A stretch of 64,000 bases of DNA from Phycisphaerae bacterium. Its GTDB lineage: Bacteria; Planctomycetota; Phycisphaerae; Phycisphaerales; SM1A02. Below, piece after piece: positions 28,957 through 38,604 of this stretch (within the stretch, counting starts at the first letter, position 1; the number at the start of each line of letters is the position of its first letter). The stretch covers positions 25,826 to 89,825 of the forward strand of contig JAEUIT010000036.1 of NCBI GenBank assembly GCA_016795035.1, given 5' to 3'. The position numbers and the translations under genes are program-made. Under the pieces are notes generated by a model. It was not told where the DNA came from. It saw only the letters and a list, made by a program, of their open reading frames with translations, and made no database searches.

Positions 28957-30463
28957 GCGCGCCGCCTTCCGGGGCCGCCGCGACGGCCGCGAGCATCGCC
29001 GAGGGGTCGACGTCGGCGCCACGCAGTTGGGCGACCGAGCGGCGGTCGCGGAGGACGACGACGCGGCCGCAGGCCGCCGCCAGCTCCTCCAACTCCGAGC
29101 TCACGAAGACGACCGCGAGCCCCTTCTCGCGGAGCGACGCCACGAGCGCGAGCACATCGGCCTTCGCACCGATGTCGATCCCGCGGGTGGGTTCGTCGAG
29201 GAGGAGGACGCGCGGATCGGTCGCGAGCCAGCGCGCGAGGAGCACCTTCTGCTGATTGCCGCCTGAGAGGCGCGCGATGGGCGTCGACGCGCTTGGCGCC
29301 TTGATGCGGAGGGACGCGATGAGGCGGTCGGCGAGCGCCGCCGCCTCGCGCCGTCCGACCCGGCGCAGGATCCCACGCTGTGCCTGCAACGCGGTGATGA
29401 GATTGTCGCGCACCGAGAGCGACGGAAGGATTCCGTCGCCGCGGCGATCCTCGGAGAGGAACGCGAGGCCGAGGCGCATCGCGGCGCCGGGCGATCGGAT
29501 CGAATGGCGCCGGCCCGAGACCTCGATCGCGCCCTCGTCGATCGGATCGGCCCCGAAGAGGGCGCGCAGGGTCTCGCTGCGGCCCGAGCCGAGAAGTCCG
29601 GCGAGCCCCACGGCTTCGCCCGCCGCCACGTCGAGATCGACGCCGTCGAGCGCGCCGCGGCGGCGCAGGCCCCGCGCGGACAGCGCGGCGGCGCGCGGCC
29701 GCTCGGCCTCCGAGCTCGCGCGTGCGGCGGCTGGCGCGATCGCCCGACCGACCATCATGGCGACGAGCTCCGCACGCGGCAGCGACGCCGCGAGCGCCGC
29801 TCCGACGAGGCGACCGTCGCGCAGCACCGCGATGCGGTCGGCGATCGCATAAACCTGGTCGAGGAAGTGCGTGACGACCACGATCCCGAGACCTTCGCCC
29901 CGGAGCCGCCGCAACGTCGAGAAGAGGCGCTCGACCTCGTCGCGGTCGAGGCTCGAGGTCGGCTCGTCGAGGATCAGCGTGCGCGCCTCGATGTCGAGGG
30001 CGCGGGCGATCGCCACGAGCTGACGGATCGCGAGCGGCAACGTGGAGACCTCGCGGCGCACGTCAAGCGCGAGGCCGAGTCGGGCGAGCGCCGCATTCGC
30101 CCGTTCGCGCACACGGCGCCAGCGGATCGAGCCGCCGAGCAGCCAATTCCGCCGAGGCTCGCGGCCGAGGCAGATGTTCTCGGCGACGGTCGCGTGCGGG
30201 ATGAGATGCACCTCCTGGTGCACCGTGCTCACGCCGAGCGCTTCGGCGTCGCGCGGCGAGCGGAGCGTGATCGGCCGGCCGTCGCGCTCGATCGTGCCGG
30301 CGTCGGGCCGATGGAGTCCGGTGAGGCACTTGATCAGCGTGCTCTTGCCGGCGCCGTTCTCGCCCATCAGGCCTAACACTTCGCCGGGCCGGATCTCGAG
30401 GTCGACCGAGTCGAGCGCGAGCACCGGGCCGAATCGCTTGCGAAGTCCGCGGGCGGCGAGCAT
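28949..30463 (-). CDS. Sugar ABC transporter ATP-binding protein (two ABC domains)
   Basis: 504 residues with two nucleotide-binding domains as in MglA/YtfR. First domain: Walker A GENGAGKST (about 36), signature degraded to STLPLAIRQ, Walker B LILDEPTSSLD. Second domain: Walker A degraded to GLLGSGRSE (Lys replaced by Arg), signature LSGGNQQK, Walker B LLLDEPTRGIDIG. Asymmetric degeneration of this kind is normal for CUT2 ATPases. It sits between the lipoprotein gene (18 bp gap) and the permeases (overlap). Confidence 0.93.
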   Translation of the reverse strand: MLAARGLRKRFGPVLALDSVDLEIRPGEVLGLMGENGAGKSTLIKCLTGLHRPDAGTIERDGRPITLRSPRDAEALGVSTVHQEVHLIPHATVAENICLGREPRRNWLLGGSIRWRRVRERANAALARLGLALDVRREVSTLPLAIRQLVAIARALDIEARTLILDEPTSSLDRDEVERLFSTLRRLRGEGLGIVVVTHFLDQVYAIADRIAVLRDGRLVGAALAASLPRAELVAMMVGRAIAPAAARASSEAERPRAAALSARGLRRRGALDGVDLDVAAGEAVGLAGLLGSGRSETLRALFGADPIDEGAIEVSGRRHSIRSPGAAMRLGLAFLSEDRRGDGILPSLSVRDNLITALQAQRGILRRVGRREAAALADRLIASLRIKAPSASTPIARLSGGNQQKVLLARWLATDPRVLLLDEPTRGIDIGAKADVLALVASLREKGLAVVFVSSELEELAAACGRVVVLRDRRSVAQLRGADVDPSAMLAAVAAAPEGGARD

Positions 30464-30481
30464 GTGGCGTTGGCGCGCCGG

Positions 30482-31462
30482 TCAGTAGACGCGCGTCTTC
30501 ACGTCTTCGGCGGCCGTCTTCTGCGTGTAGACCTTCGCGGGAGTGACGATGCGGCGCTCGACCGGCTTCTTCGCCGCGATCGCCTCGACCGCGTCGAAGA
30601 GTTGCGGCCCGAGCAGCGGGTTGCACTCCACGGTGCAGTTGAGGTCGCCCGCGACCATCGCCTCGAAGGCGGCCTTCACCGCGTCGATCGACACGATGAC
30701 GATGTCCTTGCCCGGCGTCCGGCCGGCCTCCTTGATCGCCTCGATCGCGCCGATCGCCATGTCGTCGTTGTGGGCGTAGAGCGCCGTGATCGAAGCGCCC
30801 TCGGGGCTCTTGAGGAAGGTCTCCATCACTTCGCGTCCCTTCGCGCGGGTGAATTCGCCCGACTGGGACTTGATGATCTTCATGTCGGGCTTCGTCGCGA
30901 GAACCTCCTCGAAGCCCTTCTTCCGATCGATCGCGGGCGCGGAGCCGGGAGTTCCCTGAAGCTCGACGATCGTCGCCTTCCCGCCGGTCGCCTCGGCGAG
31001 CCAGAGCGCCGCCTGCCGCCCCTCCTCGACGAAGTCCGCGCCGATGAACGTGACGAAGAGCGAGTCGTCGCTCACGTCGACGGCGCGGTCGGTCAGGACG
31101 ACGGGAATCCCCGCGGCCTTGATCTCCTTGAGGACCGGCTCCCAGCCGGTCTCGACGACCGGCGAGAACGCGATGACGTCGACCTTCTGGGCGATGAAGT
31201 TGCGCAGCGCCTTATTCTGATTCTCCTGCTTCTGCTGCGCGTCGCTGAAGACGAGCTCGATCCCCCGCTTCTCCGCCTCGCGCTTGATCGAGTCGCTGTT
31301 CGCCTTGCGCCAATCGCTTTCGGCGCCGATCTGGGCGAAACCGACGCGAAGTTTCGGCGTTGCAGCCGGAGCGGACGACTCGGGCTTGCCGCAGCCCGAG
31401 ACGAGCATCACGGCAGGCAGGAGCGCGGCGGCGAGAAGCGATCGGCGGGCGAAGCGGTGCAT
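30482..31462 (-). CDS. Sugar-binding lipoprotein of ABC transporter (YtfQ-like)
   Basis: 326 residues. A signal peptide with lipobox LVSGC (Cys about 24) anchors it to a membrane. The periplasmic-binding fold of the ribose/galactofuranose type follows: VGFAQIGAESDWRKANSDS near the N-terminus is very close to the YtfQ pattern, then FSPVVETGWEPVL, DRAVD, TALYAHNDDMAIGAIEA and IVSIDAVKAAFEAM. YtfQ prefers furanose sugars, which suits a locus of arabinofuranosidases. It directly follows the large glycosidase gene, with 15 bases between. Confidence 0.93.
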   Translation of the reverse strand: MHRFARRSLLAAALLPAVMLVSGCGKPESSAPAATPKLRVGFAQIGAESDWRKANSDSIKREAEKRGIELVFSDAQQKQENQNKALRNFIAQKVDVIAFSPVVETGWEPVLKEIKAAGIPVVLTDRAVDVSDDSLFVTFIGADFVEEGRQAALWLAEATGGKATIVELQGTPGSAPAIDRKKGFEEVLATKPDMKIIKSQSGEFTRAKGREVMETFLKSPEGASITALYAHNDDMAIGAIEAIKEAGRTPGKDIVIVSIDAVKAAFEAMVAGDLNCTVECNPLLGPQLFDAVEAIAAKKPVERRIVTPAKVYTQKTAAEDVKTRVY

Positions 31463-31477
31463 GGGGTGTGACTCTCG

Positions 31478-34400
31478 TTAGCGGGCGGCGGGAACGGCGG
31501 GAAAAGCGTACAGCGTGACGCTCAGGGGCGCGAGGGTGACGGTGTCGCCGGGCGCCGGAACGGCCGACTCGGCGATGACGATAGGTCGGGCGCCGTCGGG
31601 GTCGTTGAAGGCCATCGGGTCGGGGTGCGCGATCTCATAGCGCGTGCCGCCGGCGCCGAGCGTCGCGCCGGCGATCGCGAACTTCACCGTTGCAGCCTCG
31701 CGGCTCGGATTGACGAACGCGACCGTAAGCACGGTGCGGTCGTCGTTCCAGGCGGCGAGCGCGTCGATCGAGCCCTCGACCGCCGTCGCGCAGGGAATCG
31801 TGCCGAAGTGCCGGCGGTAGAGCTTGAGGACGAGGCCGGTCGACTCGAGCGCCGCGTTCGTCTTCGACGTCTTGATCGCGCCGATCACGTTCACGGTCTG
31901 CGCGTAATTCGCCATGAAGAAGAGGTCGCTGTTGCGGCCGAACTCGTGGAGCGCCGCGGCGCAGCCGAGGGCGTCCTTCATGAAGTAGCGCGTGCCGAGC
32001 TCGCCGAACGGCGTCGGGCCGTACCAGTAGTTCCACTCGTCCTGCACGATCCGGATGTCGCGGCCCTTGAGCGACGGCAGTTCGCGGCGGTAGGCGCGAT
32101 GGGCGTCGGCGATCGCACGGAGCGAGTTCGGGGCTTGCCGCACGTGGGCAAGGACGCCCGGACGGTCCTGCCAGTAGACGTGCTCCGACATCGAGTCCAT
32201 GCGATCGGCGCAGTCGCGCAGCATCGTGCGCGACCAGTCGCCGACGGCGCCGACGGCGATGACGTGGATCGAGGGGTCGACCGCGCGGAGCGCGTCGACG
32301 AACGCGTTGTGGCGCTTCACGTACTCGCCTAACGGGACGTTGCCGAGTTGCCACGAGCCGTACATCTCGTTGCCGATGCCCCAGAATCGGACCTTCCACG
32401 GCTCGACGCGTCCGTTCGCCGCGCGCTTCGCCCCCATCGGCGTGGTCGGCGCGCCGTTCACGTACTCGAGCTCGGCGACGGCGTTCTCGACGCTGCCGAG
32501 TCCCGTGTTCACCGCGATGTAGGGTTCGGTGCCGAGGAGGTCGCAGAGGTCGAGGAACTCGTGCAGGCCGACGTCGTTGTGCTCGATGCCTTGCCACGCC
32601 GGATTCTTCCGCGGCGGCCGGCGGTCGCGCTCGCCGACGCCGTCGCGCCAGTCGTAGCCCGACACGAAGTTGCCGCCCGGCCAGCGATAGACGGGCGCGT
32701 CAAGCTCCTTCAGGAGCGCGAGCGTGTCGGCGCGGAAGCCGCGGACGTTCGACGCGGGCATGAGGCTCGCGGTGCCGACGCGGAAGGTTCCCCGGGCCGG
32801 ACCGACGATCCGCAGCGAGGCGTTCACGCTCGCGCGCACCGGCTGCAACGTGAAGTCAACCTTCGTGAACGCGTTCTTCTCCGTTGCAGCTGTCGTCGGC
32901 GCGGCGAGCGGAGTGCCGTCCCGGTCGACGAGGGCGATCGTCACGGGACCGTCGCCCTTGATCCATGCATGTCCGACGTACCGCTCGTCGGTCTCGATCG
33001 CGAGGCCCGACTGCACGAGGCCGCCGGGCTCGCCGCCGACCGTGACGACCGGCGTGTGCACGCCGACGAACGGGTCGGTCGTGTCCATCGCGACGGTCGC
33101 GCCGCCGAACGTGCGCCACGGCGACTCCGCGTTGCCGACCGGATCGTGGAACTTGCGATCCTCGAGCATCTCGGCCCAGATGCCGCCGTAGATGCAGCGG
33201 CCGAGATGCTCGATGAATTGGCCGTAGACGTACTTCGAGATGGGCTCGCGCACGGCGGCGGCGTCGATCGTGACGGAGGGCGCCGGTGCCTCGCCTTCCT
33301 TGAGGAGGTCGAGGCGCACGTCGTCGAACATTGCGCTTCCGGTCGCGAGGCCCCAGCCGCCGAAGAGGCAATTCACCGTGATCGCGTCGTTGTCGTTTGT
33401 ATCGAAATCGACCGCGAGCTCGGTCCAGTCCTTCGTTCCGGTGACGGCGTCGGTGCGCACCGGCAGGCCGTGCAGGTTGAAGAGGACGCCCGCCGCGCCG
33501 CCGATCGGCGTCACGTCCGTCGCCTTTACCCACCCGCTGAGCCGGTAGCGCGAGTGCGGCTTCACCGCGACCGTCTGCGACCATGCGGCGTCGGCGCCTT
33601 TCGAGGACCGGATGCCCGCGCCCATGCCGTCGCGGCCGGGAAGGTCCCCGTCGAACGTCGGGCCGTCGCGATCGTTCGTCGCCCACACCGAGCGCGACCA
33701 GAGCTCCGGCCCGTTCGGTCCCGCGTGCGCGAAGTCGCCGTTCTGGATGACGTTGAGGTCGGGCGCGACGACGACGGCGTCGGCATTGAAGATGCGATCG
33801 ATCTCCTCGTTGCCGTTGACGCGCCACTCGTGGATCCCGCCCGCCCAGCCGTCCTGCGAGGTCACGACGAGCCGCAGCGCGTCGACCGTGATCTGCTCGA
33901 ACTCGCAGCGGTTGTAGCGGTCGCCTTCGACCGTGAAGCCGCTGGGATCCTCGATCGGCGACCAGGCGCCGTCGCGCTTCTTCTCGAGCGTCCACGACTT
34001 CGGCAGCCGGCACTCGCCGCGGCCGGTGTCGTCGAACCAATAGACCTCGACGCTGCGCACGGTGGTCGGCTCGTCGAACTCGTAGGTGATCGTCTCGGTG
34101 GTGCCCTTCTTCGGCCACCAATGCAGGAAGGGATGCTCGTGGTCGCCGGACGAGCTCGGCTCGAGCTGATCGTTCAGCGCCTGCACGTCGCCGCCGAACG
34201 AGGTCGACGCTTTCGCGCGCCGCGCGATCGTCGGAGCCGGCGCGGGCTTCGCCGCCTGCGGCTCGACCGCGAGCCAGACGGCCATCGGCGTCGGACCTCG
34301 ATTCGCCCAGAAGGCATACGGGATCGCCGACGCCTGCAACGCGGAGCCGAGCGTGACGCTGCCGTCGAGCTGGCGCTCCGCGGGTCGGACCGAGCCCACC

Positions 34401-36256
34401 AGGGTCGTCGCGTTGCCGAGCGCCGCGACGGGCGCGCCGGGCGTCCACGGCGCGGCGAGGTCGGTCACCGCGGCGAGCGGCGACAGCGACTCTTCGATGT
34501 CCTTCGCTTCGACGCAGTAGACGAGCGGCCCGCGCGAGAGGGCGATGCGCCCGCGATCGGCGGCGACCTCCTCGCGGGCCGCGACGCGCTGCACGTCGAG
34601 CGGCAACGCGAAGGTCACGCGGTCGCCGGTCGTCCACGTGCGGTCGATCGTGGCGTAGCCGTTCGCCACCGTCGCGTCGACGCGCGAGCCGTTCACCAGG
34701 AAGGCGATCGGCGCGGGCGCGGGATCGACGAAGCGGTAGAGCCCGCCCGGCGCGACCTCGCCGCGGGCCCAGCCGGGAATGCGCAGGCGGAGCGCGAACG
34801 GACGCGCCGACGGGGTGCCGCGGGCGTCGCGCACGTCGAGATCGATCGCGACGGCGCCGTCATACGGCATGCCGGTCTTCTGCGTCACGGCGACGGCGGC
34901 GTCGCCCACGGTCATCGAGCCCTTGCCTGCAACGTAGAGATTGACGTACAGGTCGCGCGGACCGGTCGCGAAAACGAGCCCCGGCACCGAGGCGATGAAG
35001 CGGACGACGTTCGGCGGGCAGCACGCGCAGTCGAACCACGGCGCGCGCTCGCGCCCCGAGGAGACCTCGAGCGGATTGGGGTAGAAGAACCGGTCGCCCG
35101 AGAGCGACCAGCCCGAGAGCATCGCGTTGTGCAGCGTGCGCTCGAGGACGTCGACGTAGCGCGCGTCGCCGGTGGCGAGGAAGAGCCGTTCGCTCCAGAG
35201 GACGAAGGCGATCGCGGCGCAGGTCTCGTTGTAGGCGCTGCCGTTCGCGAGCGCGTACGGCGCGCCGAAGCCCTCGTTGTTGCCTTGGCTTCCGATGCCG
35301 CCCGTCACGTACATCTTGCGGCCGACGACGTCGTTCCACACCCGCTCGCTCGCGGCGAGATAGGTCGCGTCCTTCGCGAGTCGGGCAAGGTCGAGCACGC
35401 CCGACTGGAGGTACGCGAGGCGCACCGCATGGCCGACCGCCTCGTCCTGCTCGAGGATCGGCTTGTGGTCCTGCGCGTACTCGCCGTAGAGCGGACGTCC
35501 GCCGATCTGCCGGCCGCGGGCGTCGACGAAGAATCTCAGCGTTGCAAGGTACTCCGGCTTCCGCGTCTTCTCGTAGAGCGTCGCGAGGCCGATCTCGATC
35601 TCGGGATGTCCGCAGGGATACGGGCTCGCCGTCGGCCCGAACGAGCGGGCGACCAGATCCGCATTGCTCGTGGCAACGTCGAGGAGCTTCGTCTTGCCGG
35701 TGGCGTTCGCGTAGGCGACGGCGGCCTCGTAAAGGTGCCCGGCGCAGTACAGCTCGTGGCCGCCCCCCATGTCCGACCAGCGCGACGGACCGCCGGGCGG
35801 CATGTTCGCGGTATCGAGGATCGTCCGCGAGGTGTAGAGGTAGCCGTCGGGTTCCTGCGCCGCGGCGATCGCGTCGATGATCGCGTCGCAGCGGGCCTCG
35901 AGCGCCGGGTCGGGATTCGCGGCGAGGACGCGAGCGCAACCCTCGATCGCCTTGTAGACGTCGGAGTCGTTGAAGAAGAGGCCGCGCATGCCTCCGCGTT
36001 GCGGCGCCTTCTCCTTCATCGCCTTCGCCGCCATGAGGAAGTTCGCGACGCGACCCGTGCGTTCGCACTCGTCGAGGACGTGCGTCGCCGTGACCCGCCG
36101 ATTGGTGTCGAGGCGCGGCGCCCAGAACGGATCGTCGAGCGTCACCTTCTCGGCGGGCACGCGCGCGAGGTCGTCGGCGCGAGCCGAGGGTGCGACGGCG
36201 CCGACGGCGGCTGCAACGACGAGTGCGAGGGAGGCGATGCGGTCACGGATTCGCAT
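31478..36256 (-). CDS. Bifunctional secreted GH127-GH51 arabinofuranosidase fusion
   Basis: 1592 residues with a signal peptide (VVAAAVGAVAPSARA). About 30-650 is a GH127 beta-L-arabinofuranosidase domain: NETC (about 342, zinc/catalytic Glu-x-Cys) and FDCACCPP (about 408, Cys pair with the nucleophile Cys). About 670-810 resembles a discoidin-type sugar-binding domain (ITYEFDEPTTVRSVEVYW), and about 830-990 a CBM4/9-like jelly roll (NGDFAHAGPNGPELW). About 1000-1592 is GH51 alpha-L-arabinofuranosidase: GQFIEHLGRCIYGG, RWPGGNFVSGYDW, acid/base Glu in WGIGNEMYG (about 1294) and nucleophile Glu in QDEWN (about 1407). The two active sites would remove beta- and alpha-linked L-arabinofuranose. 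Overlaps the upstream glycosidase gene by 14 bases. Confidence 0.9.
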   Translation of the reverse strand: MRIRDRIASLALVVAAAVGAVAPSARADDLARVPAEKVTLDDPFWAPRLDTNRRVTATHVLDECERTGRVANFLMAAKAMKEKAPQRGGMRGLFFNDSDVYKAIEGCARVLAANPDPALEARCDAIIDAIAAAQEPDGYLYTSRTILDTANMPPGGPSRWSDMGGGHELYCAGHLYEAAVAYANATGKTKLLDVATSNADLVARSFGPTASPYPCGHPEIEIGLATLYEKTRKPEYLATLRFFVDARGRQIGGRPLYGEYAQDHKPILEQDEAVGHAVRLAYLQSGVLDLARLAKDATYLAASERVWNDVVGRKMYVTGGIGSQGNNEGFGAPYALANGSAYNETCAAIAFVLWSERLFLATGDARYVDVLERTLHNAMLSGWSLSGDRFFYPNPLEVSSGRERAPWFDCACCPPNVVRFIASVPGLVFATGPRDLYVNLYVAGKGSMTVGDAAVAVTQKTGMPYDGAVAIDLDVRDARGTPSARPFALRLRIPGWARGEVAPGGLYRFVDPAPAPIAFLVNGSRVDATVANGYATIDRTWTTGDRVTFALPLDVQRVAAREEVAADRGRIALSRGPLVYCVEAKDIEESLSPLAAVTDLAAPWTPGAPVAALGNATTLVGSVRPAERQLDGSVTLGSALQASAIPYAFWANRGPTPMAVWLAVEPQAAKPAPAPTIARRAKASTSFGGDVQALNDQLEPSSSGDHEHPFLHWWPKKGTTETITYEFDEPTTVRSVEVYWFDDTGRGECRLPKSWTLEKKRDGAWSPIEDPSGFTVEGDRYNRCEFEQITVDALRLVVTSQDGWAGGIHEWRVNGNEEIDRIFNADAVVVAPDLNVIQNGDFAHAGPNGPELWSRSVWATNDRDGPTFDGDLPGRDGMGAGIRSSKGADAAWSQTVAVKPHSRYRLSGWVKATDVTPIGGAAGVLFNLHGLPVRTDAVTGTKDWTELAVDFDTNDNDAITVNCLFGGWGLATGSAMFDDVRLDLLKEGEAPAPSVTIDAAAVREPISKYVYGQFIEHLGRCIYGGIWAEMLEDRKFHDPVGNAESPWRTFGGATVAMDTTDPFVGVHTPVVTVGGEPGGLVQSGLAIETDERYVGHAWIKGDGPVTIALVDRDGTPLAAPTTAATEKNAFTKVDFTLQPVRASVNASLRIVGPARGTFRVGTASLMPASNVRGFRADTLALLKELDAPVYRWPGGNFVSGYDWRDGVGERDRRPPRKNPAWQGIEHNDVGLHEFLDLCDLLGTEPYIAVNTGLGSVENAVAELEYVNGAPTTPMGAKRAANGRVEPWKVRFWGIGNEMYGSWQLGNVPLGEYVKRHNAFVDALRAVDPSIHVIAVGAVGDWSRTMLRDCADRMDSMSEHVYWQDRPGVLAHVRQAPNSLRAIADAHRAYRRELPSLKGRDIRIVQDEWNYWYGPTPFGELGTRYFMKDALGCAAALHEFGRNSDLFFMANYAQTVNVIGAIKTSKTNAALESTGLVLKLYRRHFGTIPCATAVEGSIDALAAWNDDRTVLTVAFVNPSREAATVKFAIAGATLGAGGTRYEIAHPDPMAFNDPDGARPIVIAESAVPAPGDTVTLAPLSVTLYAFPAVPAAR

Positions 36257-38570
36257 GGGTGGAGTCCGGCGTTGGGGCGCGAAGGGTGGAGAGGCCGAAG
36301 ATGCCGCCCGCAGTGTCTCCGTTCGGCGCGGGCTCGAAGCGCACGCGCACCGAGGACTTGCCTGCGGTCAGGGCCTGGGGAATCGGGTACTCGGCCGAGA
36401 CGAATCGGGTGCCGCCCGTGCCGGAGAGCTTCTCCGTCGCGATGCGTGTGCCGTCGACCGTGATGTCGAAGACGCGGGCGCCGCGGTCGTCGCCCCAGTA
36501 GACCACCCGCACGAGGGTCTGGGCCGCGGGATCCACGCGGAGCGCGTAGGAGAAGTGCCCGCCGGTCGTCGCGTGCCGCCAATGCCGTCCGTGCGCCTCG
36601 CCGGAGGCCGACGCGGCGCTCTCGAGCGCATGCTCGGCCTCGGATCGGCCGTCGCCGATCGCGACGCGGTCGATCGTGCGGGCGGCACGAGCGGCGTCGG
36701 CGGCCTTCGCCGCCTCGTAGGCGGTCTGCCGGGCGCCGCCCGGGCTGCCGAACGGAAAGTAGACGCCGTAGCGCTCCTGCACCACGCGATGGATCGGGAT
36801 GAGCGTGCGGTCGACCGGCATGCCGCGCGTGCGCCATCGGAGCGGGCCGTCGGCCTCGATCCACGTTGCAGGCGCGAGCTTGTCGCCGACGAACGGCGGC
36901 TCTGGGCGATCGGTGTCGGACTCGGCCTCAAGGGCGGCGTCCTCGCCGACGAGGCCCGCGAGCGTCAAGGGACCGACCGTGATCGCCGCGAGATTCGGAT
37001 CGTCGGGCATCGGCACGACGCGCATCGCGTACGGCATCGCGAGCTCGACGCGATCGCCCGCGGCCCAAGCGCGGCGCACTGCGAGCCAGCCGCCGGGCGC
37101 GTCGGTCGGCGTGACGGGCTGGCCGTTCACCGACACCGTGAAGTCGCTCGCCCACGGCGGTCGGCGCAGGAGGAGCGTCGCGACCCCCGGCCGTTCGATC
37201 GCGGCGAACGTGAGTTCGGTCGCGCCGCGCTCGGGCATCGCCGAGCGTTGCCGAATCTCCACGTTGCCGAGGGCCTCGTGCTTCGCCCGAAGCGTGGTCG
37301 AGAGGTACTGCACGACGGCGATCGCGTCGGGCGTCATGGCGTAGGCGCCGTCGGCGAGCTGCGCGTAGGCCTCGATGCCGGTGCCGTAGCAGCAGGTCAT
37401 CGTGTCGAAGGGCGAGCCGTGCTCCTTCGCGTGGCCGGTCGCGAGCGGCAGGTAGTAGATGAGCATCCCGGTCTCGGGATGCTGGCTCACGAGGATGCCG
37501 TTGTAGAAGACGCGCTCGAGGTCGTTGGCGTAGCGGACGTCCCCCGACCAGCGGAGGAGCGACGACGTGATGCGGGCCCAGTTGAAGCTCGTGCAGAACT
37601 CCTGGTTCGTCTTCGAGAGGCTCGAGGCGAGCATCCCCGACGGGCCCCAATACTCGCCCGAGTTCGAGCCGCCCGTCGCGTAGGTTCGCCCCTCGTGCAC
37701 GAGCCGCCAGGACTGCTCGACGCGCTCGCGGTGCGACTCGCTCGTGAGAAGCTCGTACGCCCGCGCCTGCCCCTCGATCTGCGCGAGATGCGTGTTCGCA
37801 TGGAGCCCCGCGAGCGGATCGGCGCCTTGGGAGAGCGGGTCGAGGAACGCCCGCTTCTCGAAGCGCATCGCGAGGTCGCGATAGCGCGCGTCGCCGGTCG
37901 CGGCGAAGAGGTCGAGGAGCGCCTCCTGCATGCCGCCGAACTCGTTGGCGAGCATGCGTTGCATGGCGGCGTCGTCGAGCGTGGCGCAGCGTTCCGCGAG
38001 GCGGTCGGCGAAGCGCCGAGCGACGTCGAGCGCGAGCGTGTTGCCTTGTCCCATCGCGCCGCTCGCTTGCACCGCCAGAAGGCCCGCGAGGATCTTGTGC
38101 AGCGTGTAGTACGGCGCCCAGACCGGACGACCGGCCTCGACGCGGTCGAGGAACTCCTCCGGAAACGCGGAGATCCAGCCGGTGCCGATCGCGGCCTGAC
38201 ACGCCGCGAGCCCTTCGACGACGGCCTTCATGTCGGCGCGGATCTCCGGATCGTCGACGTGGCCGAGGATGGCGGCGCACGCGGCGAGGTAGTGGCCGAT
38301 CGAGTGGCCGCGCAGTTCGACGTCGGGCGATTCCCATCCGCCGAGCGGCGTGCCCGGAGTCGGCAGGCCTGCCTGGCGGCGGAACGTCCAGAGCAACCGG
38401 TCCGGCTCGAACGACCGCACGTAGCGCCGGTTCGTCTCGAACGCGTCGAGGAGCGGGCCGGGCTCGAGCGTCACGGAGCCGATCGGCGGCAACGTGAAGG
38501 CATCGGTCGCCGAGGCGGAGGCGCCGGCCGAGACGAGACACGCGAGGAGGAGCGAGGCGAGGGATCGCAT
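36243..38570 (-). CDS. Secreted GH127/GH146-type beta-L-arabinofuranosidase
   Basis: 775 residues with a signal peptide (MRSLASLLLACLVSAGASA). It belongs to the former DUF1680 group: GHSIGHYLAA, WAPYYTLHKI, NQEFC in TNQEFCTSFN (Glu-x-Cys, about 330) and TMTCCYGTGIEA (Cys pair, about 395) match the zinc and nucleophile cysteines. A C-terminal beta-sandwich follows the barrel. Its sequence differs clearly from the GH127 half of the next gene, closer to GH146. It heads the minus-strand operon and diverges from the ROK regulator across only 31 bp. Confidence 0.88.
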   Translation of the reverse strand: MRSLASLLLACLVSAGASASATDAFTLPPIGSVTLEPGPLLDAFETNRRYVRSFEPDRLLWTFRRQAGLPTPGTPLGGWESPDVELRGHSIGHYLAACAAILGHVDDPEIRADMKAVVEGLAACQAAIGTGWISAFPEEFLDRVEAGRPVWAPYYTLHKILAGLLAVQASGAMGQGNTLALDVARRFADRLAERCATLDDAAMQRMLANEFGGMQEALLDLFAATGDARYRDLAMRFEKRAFLDPLSQGADPLAGLHANTHLAQIEGQARAYELLTSESHRERVEQSWRLVHEGRTYATGGSNSGEYWGPSGMLASSLSKTNQEFCTSFNWARITSSLLRWSGDVRYANDLERVFYNGILVSQHPETGMLIYYLPLATGHAKEHGSPFDTMTCCYGTGIEAYAQLADGAYAMTPDAIAVVQYLSTTLRAKHEALGNVEIRQRSAMPERGATELTFAAIERPGVATLLLRRPPWASDFTVSVNGQPVTPTDAPGGWLAVRRAWAAGDRVELAMPYAMRVVPMPDDPNLAAITVGPLTLAGLVGEDAALEAESDTDRPEPPFVGDKLAPATWIEADGPLRWRTRGMPVDRTLIPIHRVVQERYGVYFPFGSPGGARQTAYEAAKAADAARAARTIDRVAIGDGRSEAEHALESAASASGEAHGRHWRHATTGGHFSYALRVDPAAQTLVRVVYWGDDRGARVFDITVDGTRIATEKLSGTGGTRFVSAEYPIPQALTAGKSSVRVRFEPAPNGDTAGGIFGLSTLRAPTPDSTHANP

Positions 38571-38584
38571 TCGTGAAGGAACTT

Positions 38585-38604
38585 ACTATACTTCATTCAG
38601 AATG
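38585..38604. promoter_or_regulatory. Overlapping divergent promoters and likely ROK operator
   Basis: The 31 bp between the glycosidase ATG (38570) and the ROK ATG (38602) is AT-rich. Plus strand: TATACT at 38587-38592, only 9 bases before the ATG, implying a leaderless mRNA or a very short leader. Minus strand: TATAGT at 38590-38585. A perfect 11-bp palindrome CATTC-A-GAATG (38594-38604) overlaps the ROK start codon and is a good operator candidate for coordinated, autoregulated control. No clear -35 boxes were seen. Confidence 0.55.

Noticed and set aside
29600..29640. Damaged second ABC domain in the sugar ATPase (Walker A Lys replaced)
   Set aside because: Degenerate Walker A in the second half is typical of two-domain CUT2 sugar ATPases and does not mean a pseudogene.
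36243..36256. Possible frameshift joining two glycosidase genes
   Set aside because: Each gene has its own start with a signal peptide and a full set of motifs; a 14-base overlap is normal for this operon.
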